Of a stretch of DNA of 64,000 nt, positions 44,166-52,962 are shown in pieces. The notes under the pieces were generated by a model. The model saw nothing but the letters and a program-made list of their open reading frames with translations. It had not been told where the DNA came from and made no database searches. The DNA comes from an uncultured Saprospiraceae bacterium (GTDB taxonomy: Bacteria > Bacteroidota > Bacteroidia > Chitinophagales > Saprospiraceae), in NCBI GenBank assembly GCA_938045585.1, contig CALIAU010000008.1:51360-115359 (forward strand), written 5' to 3'. The translations under genes were made by a program, and so were the position numbers. Numbering within the stretch: the stretch's first letter is position 1; each line of letters starts with the position of its first letter.

Positions 44166-44795
44166 ATGGATTATTTAAATCTACTAAATAAGAGATATGC
44201 CACCAAAGCCATGAATGGTAAAGTGGCTCCTCAAGAGAAAATAGATAACATTTTGGAGGCTATCAGATTGGCACCCACATCAAGTGGTTTGCAACCTTTT
44301 GAAGTTTTCGTTATTACGAACAAAACAGTAAAATCTAAAATAAAAGAGATAGCATGGAATCAATCACAAGTAACGGATTGCTCGCACTTATTGGTTTTTG
44401 CTGCATGGGATCACTATACAGCAGATCGGATAAATCACATGTTTGATCTCACCAATGAAATCAGGGGATTTAAAAATCAAGGCTGGGAAAATTATCGCCA
44501 ACAGTTATTATCCAATTATCCGCAAAAAGATCCCCAGAAAAATTTTGAACATGCAGCTCGTCAAACATATATTGCTTTCATGTCAGCAATTACACAAGCA
44601 GCAGCAGAAGGGCTTGATAGTACACCTATGGAAGGATTTGATTCTTCTGCATTAGACGGCATATTGAATTTGGAAGAAAAAGGTCTGAAAAGCACTTTGC
44701 TTCTACCTATCGGATACAGAGATGAAGACAATGATTGGCTAGTTAATCTTGTAAAAGTCAGAAAACCCATGAAAGAACTAGTAACAACTATTTAA
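44166..44795 (+). CDS. Nitroreductase family NAD(P)H-dependent flavoprotein
   Basis: 209 residues. LLNKRYATKAMNG, RLAPTSSGLQPFEVFVITN (FMN contacts) and a C-terminal LLPIGYRDEDND match the NfsB/DrgA family. Homodimeric FMN enzymes that reduce nitroaromatics, quinones or flavins. Followed 21 bases later by a DJ-1/PfpI gene; the pair under a Crp-type regulator suggests an electrophile-stress unit. Confidence 0.85.
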   Translation: MDYLNLLNKRYATKAMNGKVAPQEKIDNILEAIRLAPTSSGLQPFEVFVITNKTVKSKIKEIAWNQSQVTDCSHLLVFAAWDHYTADRINHMFDLTNEIRGFKNQGWENYRQQLLSNYPQKDPQKNFEHAARQTYIAFMSAITQAAAEGLDSTPMEGFDSSALDGILNLEEKGLKSTLLLPIGYRDEDNDWLVNLVKVRKPMKELVTTI

Positions 44796-44816
44796 TAAAA
44801 TCGAATAAATATTATC

Positions 44817-45725
44817 ATGCTAAAAAAAATACTAATTGGCTTAGCAATCTTTCTACTAATTGCTTTCATTGCCTTCAAAATATTTACAAAACCAACAGCT
44901 ACTAATAACGGTGCTTACATTCCCTCTCCCTTAGCTTTAAAAATAGCAGTACCTGCTACTACAGACTTTGACAATACAACATACGACAAGCCACACAAAG
45001 GAAATAAGAAGGTACTAATGGTCTGTACTGAGGAAAGATATATGACTATGGCTAACGGAAAAAAGTTTTCAACCGGAAATCATCCCGTTGAAATGATGGT
45101 GCCAGCCATGCATTTAAAAAATGCAGGTTTTGAAATAGATATCGTAACGCCAACAGGAAAACCGGTAGCAGTTGAGATGTGGGCCATGCCTTCAGAAGAT
45201 AAATACATCAAATCTTTCTATCCAGAGTTCAAAAAGAAGCTAGACAACCCAGGAAGTCTATCAAGATTTGTGCAAAATTCTATGACAGACAGTTCGGATT
45301 ACGTCGCCGTTTTCATTCCTGGAGGACATGGCGCGATGCTTGGTTTACCTTCTAACCAGGATCTTAATAAACTTATTCACTGGAGTCATGATAATGACAT
45401 GAATATGTTAGCAATTTGCCATGGTCCTGCTGCCCTACTTGCTGCTAGTATGGATGGCGATAAAGATTCATATATCTATAATGGTTACGAGATTGCGTCC
45501 TTTCCTGATGCAGTTGATGCACAAGGTCCAATGATAGGTTATAATCCTGGGGCAATGCCATGGATTTATGGCGAAAGATTAAACAAATTAGGTGTGACTA
45601 TAATAAATGAGGCTGCAGATGCAACAGTCCATATTGATAGAAAATTGATAAGTGGGGCAAGTCCGCAAGCTGCTAATGCATTTGGAAAATTAGCTGCAAC
45701 TGAACTTTTAAAATCTGTGAACTAA
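44817..45725 (+). CDS. Membrane-anchored DJ-1/PfpI (Hsp31-like) protein
   Basis: 302 residues. An N-terminal membrane segment (KILIGLAIFLLIAFIAFKIF) anchors a type 1 glutamine-amidotransferase-like domain: VFIPGGHGAMLGL near 160-172 and the nucleophile elbow LAICHGPAALL near 200 (Cys). Hsp31-type glyoxalase III/deglycase or chaperone members have this layout; a His/Glu partner set is plausible but not confirmed. Attached to the membrane, it would act at the periplasmic face. Terminator follows. Confidence 0.82.
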   Translation: MLKKILIGLAIFLLIAFIAFKIFTKPTATNNGAYIPSPLALKIAVPATTDFDNTTYDKPHKGNKKVLMVCTEERYMTMANGKKFSTGNHPVEMMVPAMHLKNAGFEIDIVTPTGKPVAVEMWAMPSEDKYIKSFYPEFKKKLDNPGSLSRFVQNSMTDSSDYVAVFIPGGHGAMLGLPSNQDLNKLIHWSHDNDMNMLAICHGPAALLAASMDGDKDSYIYNGYEIASFPDAVDAQGPMIGYNPGAMPWIYGERLNKLGVTIINEAADATVHIDRKLISGASPQAANAFGKLAATELLKSVN

Positions 45726-45746
45726 TTCTGACTTCACATAAGATAC

Positions 45747-45786
45747 AATAGCGATTTGAAAAAATATTTTAAATCGCTATTTTTTT
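45747..45786 (+). terminator. Intrinsic terminator after the DJ-1/PfpI gene
   Basis: AATAGCGATTT, an AT-rich loop, AAATCGCTATT and a T-run. Perfect 11-bp stem, 22 bases after the stop. Confidence 0.85.
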
Positions 45787-45819
45787 GCTTTTTAATCACC
45801 CGCATTTATAAGTGATATT

Positions 45820-46593
45820 ATGATAGAATTTAAATTCATCTTAAATATTATATTATTCTCTCTATTTTCACTGACTATCCTTAATGCTCAAAATAGTATA
45901 GACTCTCTTCAGTTGATTCTAAAACTGGAAATTTCGGGAAGAAAAATCTCAGGTACATTTAATCAATTGGTCGCAGGTGCTGGAATTGGCTTGGATATAC
46001 AAAATGGGAAATGGCATTTGGAAAATAAGACAAACTATAGATATAATAAAACCAATTCAACTTTAATAGAAGATAACTGGTATGACTTAGCAATTTTAAA
46101 ATATTATATTAATAGAACTAAGAAATTATTTCCTGGTATATTCTATCATTATGATAATAGTTTGATTTATAGAATCAATAGTCGTCATCAGTATGGCATT
46201 GGCATAGGCTCAACACTCGATAATGGCTTAAGAAAGCTTTCCCTTATTGCAGCACTTGGATATGAAAATACTGATTATAATGGATTTCAATTTGTAAATA
46301 GCGCAAGAGATATGCCTAAGCGTCAAAACGGATTGTTCCTATTTAAAGCGAACTATGGGCATATCTTTGCGAATAATAAAATAAGCATCTCATCTCAACT
46401 GTTTTATTTTCAATCTTTAAGAGAAAATGCTGACTATGACCTTTGGCTTAGTCCCAAAATTAGTTTCAAATTTTGGAAAGCAATATCGATTTATATAGCT
46501 TACGATTATCGTTTCGAAAATGTGTATTTAGAAACATTATCAAATTACAATGATATTTTATTATTTGGTCTTAACTTGAACATTGTTGACTAA
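45820..46593 (+). CDS. DUF481-like outer-membrane beta-barrel protein
   Basis: 257 residues with a signal peptide (FSLFSLTILNAQ). Alternating beta-strands with periodic Tyr/Phe/Trp (NKTNYRYNKTNS, YGIGIGSTLDNGLRKLSLIAALGYE) and a C-terminal strand ending LFGLNLNIVD fit the DUF481 family of small barrels. No pathway context. Very AT-rich; lies within the block bracketed by the 43.25- and 46.68-kb repeats. Confidence 0.65.
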   Translation: MIEFKFILNIILFSLFSLTILNAQNSIDSLQLILKLEISGRKISGTFNQLVAGAGIGLDIQNGKWHLENKTNYRYNKTNSTLIEDNWYDLAILKYYINRTKKLFPGIFYHYDNSLIYRINSRHQYGIGIGSTLDNGLRKLSLIAALGYENTDYNGFQFVNSARDMPKRQNGLFLFKANYGHIFANNKISISSQLFYFQSLRENADYDLWLSPKISFKFWKAISIYIAYDYRFENVYLETLSNYNDILLFGLNLNIVD

Positions 46594-46680
46594 AATATGT
46601 CGATAAGAAAAACACTACCACTAACAAAATCTAACTTGAACATCTAGAATGCAGCTTACAGATAACGAGTTTTCCTATGC

Positions 46681-46796
46681 GCCGTCTTCTTGCTAATGCT
46701 CACAACTAAAGATAGTAAGAAAAATACTGCTAATGCTTGTCCACTACTCTAGGTAAAAACCGACAGGAGAATATGGCGTCATCTAGGTTATGTTAT
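46681..46796 (+). repeat. ~115-bp intergenic repeat, copy B
   Basis: Second copy of the element at 43251-43369, about 88% alike by eye, in the same orientation, ending GGTTATGTTA. The preceding AACATCTAGA and following ATCTAGGTTATGTT are imperfect inversions of each other, extending the potential hairpin. Confidence 0.75.
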
Positions 46797-46850
46797 AAAA
46801 CGTTTATTTCGATTTTGAGAATTAACATAAATAATTTGTTCGAAATTGCA

Positions 46851-47675
46851 TTATTCAATTGTCAGTTTGAAATTATCAATGTACATATCAATCGTATTTG
46901 GAGTTGGATTGGCAGTAGCTCCAATTTGTATTCTTTCATAAAAAACATCATCAGGAAGTGTGAAGTCTATACCTGCTGATGCAAACTCTTCCTTGAATAA
47001 TTCTGCATTCGGCATGTTTATCCCTTCGCTTGAAATTACTTCAATTCCATTAATAGACAGTTTGTTTTTTCCCGTATTTTCTTGAGATAATTCCATTTCC
47101 CATACTACATTGACCCACTCAAATTTCGGAAAAGAAATTTCAGACTGTCCTATAGTGGAATTTACTATTTTGCCACGTTCAATAGAAAGATATTCGTTGT
47201 CTCCGCCAATTTTAAGTCTAACTCCAGGACATTGATTGTCAGGTACACTTGGGTCCCAACATGAACAACATTCTAAATCCAATAAAAACAAATCGGTCAA
47301 ATCTTCATTAGTATTAATGTAAAAATCAGCTTCGATCTTTATCGTACTCCCAATGGGAGCCCTAAACCCAAATTTTTCAATGTCAGCTTTTGATAAAATT
47401 TCATCTGAAGGAAGGGCAACTATTTTTAGAGACTTTTCTCCTTCACTAAATTTCTCTGTTGAAATAGAAATAGTGTTTGTGCCATTATTTGGATCTTGTA
47501 GTTGAATATTAGTCCATGAACTTGCATCTGGTAAAATTAATTCATTAATATCATCACCAGAAATCTCAAATCCATTCTCGAAAAGGAAAGGCAATTCTGT
47601 ATTATTATTCTTAGTGTCATCACTATTACAAGAAATAACCACAAACAGTATTAGAAGCAATTTAATTTGTTTCAT
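46851..47675 (-). CDS. Putative lipoprotein, jelly-roll/LamG-like
   Basis: 274 residues. A short signal ends VISCNS (lipobox). The mature chain has the look of a concanavalin-type beta-sandwich (GFEISGDDINELILPDASS, FRAPIGSTIKIEADFYI, VNVVWEMELSQE, IDMYIDNFKLTIE at the C-terminus) with a Cys-rich loop LECCSCWDPSVPDNQCPG. Probably a surface carbohydrate- or protein-binding lipoprotein; ligand unknown. Confidence 0.65.
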   Translation of the reverse strand: MKQIKLLLILFVVISCNSDDTKNNNTELPFLFENGFEISGDDINELILPDASSWTNIQLQDPNNGTNTISISTEKFSEGEKSLKIVALPSDEILSKADIEKFGFRAPIGSTIKIEADFYINTNEDLTDLFLLDLECCSCWDPSVPDNQCPGVRLKIGGDNEYLSIERGKIVNSTIGQSEISFPKFEWVNVVWEMELSQENTGKNKLSINGIEVISSEGINMPNAELFKEEFASAGIDFTLPDDVFYERIQIGATANPTPNTIDMYIDNFKLTIE

Positions 47676-47878
47676 TCTTAATGTTTTATAACAACTAAAT
47701 ATAGTTAATAACGGGAATTAAATAATTATAGACAACGAATAGAAGAATTGTAAAACCTGTATTGTTATCAAACATTATTGATGTTCTGCAACGCAAAGTG
47801 TCAGTTTTATGTACATATTAAGACCCTAAGAATTCGAAAATCAAAAAGCAGAATTTTAAGAACATTGAAAGCAAGATA

Positions 47879-48667
47879 CTAATCCCCAATGATGTTCTTA
47901 CAAATACGGAGCTTATGGGTGTACTGTGTTTCAGATTGTACAAAGATGCCAAAATGATCTACTCTGTCTATCTTTACCATTCCTGAGGCGTGCATAATTT
48001 TATTCTCTCCTAACAGTATACCCACATGATGTATAGACCCATCCTTTTTTTCAAAGAAGGCTAAATCGCCGGGTTTAGCATCTTCTACAAAATTGAGTGC
48101 TGTTCCCATGTGAATTTGTTCTGAGGCATCTCTAGGAATTGCAATACCAATCATCTTATACAGAATCTGAGTGAGTCCTGAACAATCTACTCCGAAAGGA
48201 CTACGACCTCCCCATAGATATGGAACAAATAAAAACTTTTGCGCTATCTTAATAAGAGTTTCACGTGGGTTCGCAATCTTATCTGAATGAATTATCTGTC
48301 CATTATATAGAAATTTACCAAAGGGCATTTTAGATGAGATGCCATCGTATTTTTGCAATTCACAGCCATAACTGACACAATGCGTTTCATCATCTGAACT
48401 GATACCCTGTGCAAATTCCGCAACCAAGGAACAATTGCCTTGTAACTTGATCATTTCCTTCTCTGTGATATAATGGATCTGACGTTTGTCTATCCAACCT
48501 ATATAGTTGTCAAATAAACAGCGAATCTTAGCCCAGTTTGTATGCTTTTTAATGAGCACCTCTACCATTTCTCCAAATAAGAGCTGACTCGTCATCTCAG
48601 CCCGATCTGAGTCTTCAGACCGAACACAAGCTAAACTAACCCGACAAATTCCAAATCTCTTAGACAT
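47879..48667 (-). CDS. NlpC/P60 (C40) cell-wall peptidase with SH3-like domain
   Basis: 262 residues without a clear signal peptide. Residues ~10-60 form an SH3-like module (LLFGEMVEVLIKKHTNWAKIR); from ~135 the C40 domain: VPYLWGGRSPFGVDCSGLTQ with the catalytic Cys, HHVGILLGENKIMHASG with the His. It hydrolyses D-Glu-diamino acid peptide bonds in peptidoglycan. Monocistronic, divergent from the PorP gene. Confidence 0.88.
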   Translation of the reverse strand: MSKRFGICRVSLACVRSEDSDRAEMTSQLLFGEMVEVLIKKHTNWAKIRCLFDNYIGWIDKRQIHYITEKEMIKLQGNCSLVAEFAQGISSDDETHCVSYGCELQKYDGISSKMPFGKFLYNGQIIHSDKIANPRETLIKIAQKFLFVPYLWGGRSPFGVDCSGLTQILYKMIGIAIPRDASEQIHMGTALNFVEDAKPGDLAFFEKKDGSIHHVGILLGENKIMHASGMVKIDRVDHFGIFVQSETQYTHKLRICKNIIGD

Positions 48668-48772
48668 GCTATTTCAATTAAAACCTTGTAAACTTCTTAT
48701 TTTGAACATTAAAAATAATAATTGTCTCGTTCTTAGTTCGTGTTTATAAGCTTTTCTATTTTTACACACAGA

Positions 48773-49816
48773 ATGAGACACATTACACTTGTAATAGTAT
48801 TTATACTCCTTTGGAGCGGTTTAGATGCGCAAGATGCACGTTTTTCGCAATATTACGTTGCTCCTCAGTACTTTAACCCAGCTTTAGCTGGCACTGCTGA
48901 TGGCGACTATAGAATTTCTACGATCTACAGAGACCAATGGAGAAGCCCTCTAGAAGCACCTTTTCGATCATTTGTAATTACAGCTGATACAAAATTTGAG
49001 ATGTCCTATGGCAAAACATATACACCAGATATTATCGGTGCAGGCTTGGTTATTTTTAATGATGCTGTAGACTTCTTCGATTTAAATACCAACCAGATCT
49101 CTGTAGTAGGCTCCTATCACAAATCTTTAAGTAAAAAAGGAGACACCTACCTCGGCTTAGGACTAATGATAGGGATTATTCAGAAAAATATTAATTACGA
49201 TAATTTGACTTTTGATGATCAGTTTGATCAAATAAATGGTTACACTCTTGCCACAGGAGAAGTATTACCTCCTAACAACTTTGGATTCGCGGATTTTTCT
49301 TTAGGAGTAAATTATGCTACTGGTACTAGAAATAAATTTTTTATAGGCGGTGCCTATCACCATTTCTTTACACCGAATGTGTCCTTTTATGAGGCAGTGC
49401 AAAACCCGAATCCAAACGTAACAGCAATTAATGAATATAATGAAAAACTTACCTTGTATGTCAGCGGGAAATATGCTTTAACCGAAGATGTAAATATTCA
49501 TCCACGCGTTCTCGCCCTTATGCAAGGTAGTGATCTTGAAATAGAACTCGGTAGTAATGTTTCCTTTCCACTGGGCTATGATCAACGCTTTACAGTTGGA
49601 CTAGGATTACGTGGAGCAGACAGCATTGATGGCATTAAACCTACCGCAGTCATACCTATGGTTGCCATCAGAAAAGGTGATTTTCAGATTGGTCTATCCT
49701 ATGATGCTAATGTACAAGATTTGATAAGTGATCGCGCTGGACTTAATTCTTTTGAAATTTCTATGAGTTACATTGGGAATTACAACAATGAACTAAATAT
49801 CTGTCCAGAATTCTAA
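48773..49816 (+). CDS. PorP/SprF-family type IX secretion-associated membrane protein
   Basis: 347 residues from the ATG at 48773; frame upstream is leader. Signal peptide IVFILLWSGLDAQ, then DARFSQYYVAPQYFNPALAGT, the hallmark opening of PorP/SprF proteins. Then beta-barrel strands (GLGLMIGIIQKNINYDN, FGFADFSLGVNYATG) and a final ISMSYIGN. Relatives anchor type IX-secreted adhesins to the outer membrane. No large adhesin gene adjoins it here. Confidence 0.87.
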   Translation: MRHITLVIVFILLWSGLDAQDARFSQYYVAPQYFNPALAGTADGDYRISTIYRDQWRSPLEAPFRSFVITADTKFEMSYGKTYTPDIIGAGLVIFNDAVDFFDLNTNQISVVGSYHKSLSKKGDTYLGLGLMIGIIQKNINYDNLTFDDQFDQINGYTLATGEVLPPNNFGFADFSLGVNYATGTRNKFFIGGAYHHFFTPNVSFYEAVQNPNPNVTAINEYNEKLTLYVSGKYALTEDVNIHPRVLALMQGSDLEIELGSNVSFPLGYDQRFTVGLGLRGADSIDGIKPTAVIPMVAIRKGDFQIGLSYDANVQDLISDRAGLNSFEISMSYIGNYNNELNICPEF

Positions 49817-49831
49817 ATGGCGATTTAAATA

Positions 49832-50983
49832 TTATTCTAATAAAGCACTAGATAAAATGCTATTTACAGCATCCCAACTCCTGTTCTCTACAATATATCT
49901 TCTTGCTTTTTGAGCTCGTTCTTTCGCTGCATCAGAGTTCATCAGAATTTTATTAAAACAACTAAGGTATTGTTCCTTTGTTTCCGCAACGAAAAGAAAA
50001 TCTTGGATATTTTCAATATCTAATCCTAGTGCAACTTCTTTAGACACGATGCATGGAAGCTCCATAGCCATGGCTTCTAGTATTTTATTTTGCTGGCCTA
50101 TCCCATCTGCTATCGGTGCTAAAAATACCTTACTTTTATTGTAGGCGTCTCTTATGTCTTCCATCCAACCACTTACATGAATCTGTGCATTCGTCTTTGC
50201 TTTTAAACTAGCTGGCGGACGCGCTCCTGCAATAAGTACTTTTATATCCTTTGACATGGAAGACACTAACTCGTTTAATAAATATCGAGCAGCATATATA
50301 TTAGGCTCATAGCCCATATTCCCTACAAATACAATATCATATTCTTTGTTTTCTGCTTTCGGAGAAAAATAATTTGTATCAATTCCATTGGATAAAACCT
50401 GTAAACTGCCCTTTGCTCCTCTCTGTAATTCTGCCTTGTCTTGTTCAGAAATTACAAACTTAAGCGCAAAGTCTTGCATCACCTTTCCTTCATACAGTTT
50501 AAGTCTTTTGGCCTCTATATCATAAAACTTCTTGCGGAATCCATTCTCCTTAAAGCCTCTTAAATGGTATCCCTTTGAAAAACAATCCATCATATCTACA
50601 GATCGCTTGTACTTCTTGTCAAAACTGTATTCCGTAGTTCTAATCAATTGATAATAAATATGATCAGGAAAAATGCGTTCCAGCTCTTTTTGCATAGCAG
50701 AATGAATTTTCCTACTGTAGAAATAATTTACTTGAAATGGTTTCCCATTTAACAAGCCCTTAGTTGCATTTTTCTTTCCATGAATCCTATACACATGTAT
50801 TTCTTGGCAATACTTCTCAAGTTCAACTAATGAAGTCTTTGCAACAGCAACATCAGACAAACTAAGTAAATAGATATCACACGTTTGGGCTAGAGATTTT
50901 ATTTGATAATACAATCGTAGCTTGTCCCCTTTCTCAAGAGGATATGGAAAACGAGACGCTATGATTACAAGTTTAGTTTTCAA
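49832..50983 (-). CDS. Glycosyltransferase (GT4-like, family 1 fold)
   Basis: 383 residues from a TTG, overlapping the previous gene's stop by 4 bases (TTGA). Two Rossmann-like halves: VIIASRFPYPLEKGDKLRLY opens the acceptor domain, IVFVGNMGYEPNIYAARYLL and APIADGIGQQNKILEAMAMELPCIVS with the nucleotide-sugar Glu form the donor domain. Makes surface polysaccharide; pair with the next gene. Confidence 0.83.
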   Translation of the reverse strand: MKTKLVIIASRFPYPLEKGDKLRLYYQIKSLAQTCDIYLLSLSDVAVAKTSLVELEKYCQEIHVYRIHGKKNATKGLLNGKPFQVNYFYSRKIHSAMQKELERIFPDHIYYQLIRTTEYSFDKKYKRSVDMMDCFSKGYHLRGFKENGFRKKFYDIEAKRLKLYEGKVMQDFALKFVISEQDKAELQRGAKGSLQVLSNGIDTNYFSPKAENKEYDIVFVGNMGYEPNIYAARYLLNELVSSMSKDIKVLIAGARPPASLKAKTNAQIHVSGWMEDIRDAYNKSKVFLAPIADGIGQQNKILEAMAMELPCIVSKEVALGLDIENIQDFLFVAETKEQYLSCFNKILMNSDAAKERAQKARRYIVENRSWDAVNSILSSALLE

Positions 50984-52194
50984 ACCTTCTTTTTCTCTTT
51001 TAACAGTTGCATATACTGCGGAATTAATTTTTGGGCAATGATAATACCATCATAATTATTCTCTACAAACGTTCTTGCTGCTTGTGATATATTATTAAGT
51101 AATCCAGGTTCGTTTTTACAGCGTTTAATGGCTTGAATAAACTCTTCTTTTGAATTCGCAAAAAGAATGTGTTTGCCATTTATCACATCTATTCCTTCTG
51201 CACCTATGCTGGTAGAAATAATTATCTTCCCCAAGGCCAAGCCTTCGATTATTTTCACACGCGTGCCGCTCCCTGAGAAAAGTGGTACAATCATGACCCC
51301 ATGCGCTTGCATAAAGTCCAAGGCGCTTTCTACCTCCCCATGATTCTTGATACCAGACTTTGCTACTAAGGACTGCGCGTTTCTACCTGCAACATGCAAG
51401 AGCATTTCTGGATTTAGCTCAGTAACGGAGGGCCAGACTTCATCAATAAACCAATGGAGTCCATAAGAGTTAGGCATCCAATCCATGGAACCTATAAAAA
51501 ATAAATCTTGGAAATTATCCTGCTTTCTTACTGGATATTTTTCTAAATCTATTCCAATAGGAACCATCTGCCCTCTACCTGAATAGCCCTGCTTTTTAAA
51601 CTCTGCCAGATCATTCTTAGAAACCGTTAAAAGCAAGTCATACTCTTTGAGTTGTGCCAATTCAAATCGCCGCAATTTTCTACTCAAATACTTTATGTAG
51701 TGCTTTCGGAAAAATGAAGGAATATTATCTGACAGTCTATCCCATATCTGATATTCCACATTATGCGACCGCATTACAACAGGAAGGTCAGAATAGATTT
51801 TTATTTCTGGAAGATAAATTGCCATTGTTAAGGTTTCCAGCTGTACAAGATCAAAACGCTCTTCGTTTAGGACTTCAATTAGCTTTGTTTTAAATTGAGG
51901 GCTGTCAAATCTACTTAAGTGATACGAATCTTTACTAAAAAGATTTTTAAATGCTCCTCTCGCATGAATGCTCGTATCCACATCAACAGTATGTATGCTA
52001 CTGTATTGATCTACATGCGCTGGCAACTTAGTAATATCAAATGCATGCTTTGAGGTATTCAAACACAGGAGCGTAATTGTACATCCATGCTTTGCAAGCG
52101 CCTTTGTCAAATTATGAATTGCAATAGATTCACCATCCCGTAATGGGTATGGAAATTTTTTACAAAGGAAGAGAATTTTCAAGTCCGTATTCAC
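50980..52194 (-). CDS. Glycosyltransferase (GT4-like, family 1 fold)
   Basis: 404 residues from a GTG. FLCKKFPYPLRDGESIAIHNLTKAL is the N-terminal sugar-acceptor motif (broken), VPIGIDLEKYPV near 215 and FSGSGTRVKIIEGLALGKIIIST near 310-332 hold the donor-binding Glu motif. Homologous to the downstream glycosyltransferase; the two look like a duplicated pair that adds successive sugars to a glycan. Upstream spacer 52195-52301 leads divergently to the ABC gene. Confidence 0.84.
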   Translation of the reverse strand: MNTDLKILFLCKKFPYPLRDGESIAIHNLTKALAKHGCTITLLCLNTSKHAFDITKLPAHVDQYSSIHTVDVDTSIHARGAFKNLFSKDSYHLSRFDSPQFKTKLIEVLNEERFDLVQLETLTMAIYLPEIKIYSDLPVVMRSHNVEYQIWDRLSDNIPSFFRKHYIKYLSRKLRRFELAQLKEYDLLLTVSKNDLAEFKKQGYSGRGQMVPIGIDLEKYPVRKQDNFQDLFFIGSMDWMPNSYGLHWFIDEVWPSVTELNPEMLLHVAGRNAQSLVAKSGIKNHGEVESALDFMQAHGVMIVPLFSGSGTRVKIIEGLALGKIIISTSIGAEGIDVINGKHILFANSKEEFIQAIKRCKNEPGLLNNISQAARTFVENNYDGIIIAQKLIPQYMQLLKEKKKV

Positions 52195-52301
52195 AGCTAC
52201 TAAAATATGTAATATTTTATGCAGCCCATCCTAGTTCCTCAGTAATATTATGCCTTAAATATCATACTTATTGAGATAAATCTGATATTTTGCACTCTGC
52301 G

Positions 52302-52952
52302 ATGCTTAAAGCCGAAAACATACATAAATCCTACAATGAAATTAAGGTACTAAAGGGTATTTCTCTTGAAATAAAAAAAGGAGAATTAGTCAGTATAGTA
52401 GGAAAATCAGGATCGGGTAAAAGTACGCTTCTACACATCCTAGGTACCTTAGATTTACCAGATACTGGGAGCATCTCTATAGCAAATACTAATGTCAATT
52501 CACTAAACGCAAAAGAACTAGCAGAGTTTAGAAATAAGAATATTGGCTTTGTATTCCAATTCCATCATTTACTTGCTGAATTTACGGCATTGGAAAATGC
52601 AATGATTCCTGGTCTCATCCAAAAACGTTCTAAGTCACTTGTAGAAAAGGAGGCCAAGGATCTTCTCGACTATCTAGGTCTAAGTGACAGGATAGATCAC
52701 AAACCCGGTCAGATGTCTGGAGGGGAACAGCAGCGTGTTGCGATAGCGCGTGCACTGATAAATAAACCAATTATTGTTTTCGCTGACGAACCAACTGGAA
52801 ATTTGGACACACAAACATCTGAGGAATTACACGGATTGTTTAAACAGGTAAACAAAGACTTAGAGACTACCTTTGTCATTGTAACGCACAACGAAAATTT
52901 TGCAGATATTTGCGATGACAAACTAATCATAGAAGATGGTTTAATCCTATAA
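52302..52952 (+). CDS. ABC transporter ATP-binding protein, LolD-like
   Basis: 216 residues from the ATG at 52302 (TTG four codons upstream). Walker A GKSGSGKST, Q-loop FVFQFHHLL, signature MSGGEQQRVAIARAL, Walker B IVFADEPTGNLD, and the H-loop VTHN. The FHHLL and EFTALENAMIP phrases are characteristic of LolD, which powers lipoprotein release from the inner membrane with LolC/E. No permease gene adjoins it, as usual in Bacteroidota. Confidence 0.85.
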   Translation: MLKAENIHKSYNEIKVLKGISLEIKKGELVSIVGKSGSGKSTLLHILGTLDLPDTGSISIANTNVNSLNAKELAEFRNKNIGFVFQFHHLLAEFTALENAMIPGLIQKRSKSLVEKEAKDLLDYLGLSDRIDHKPGQMSGGEQQRVAIARALINKPIIVFADEPTGNLDTQTSEELHGLFKQVNKDLETTFVIVTHNENFADICDDKLIIEDGLIL

Positions 52953-52962
52953 ACCCTAATGA

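Noticed and set aside
43251..46796. Classical integron attC sites
   Set aside because: No GTTRRRY/RYYYAAC cores and no integrase in the window; kept only as a possible attC-like structure.
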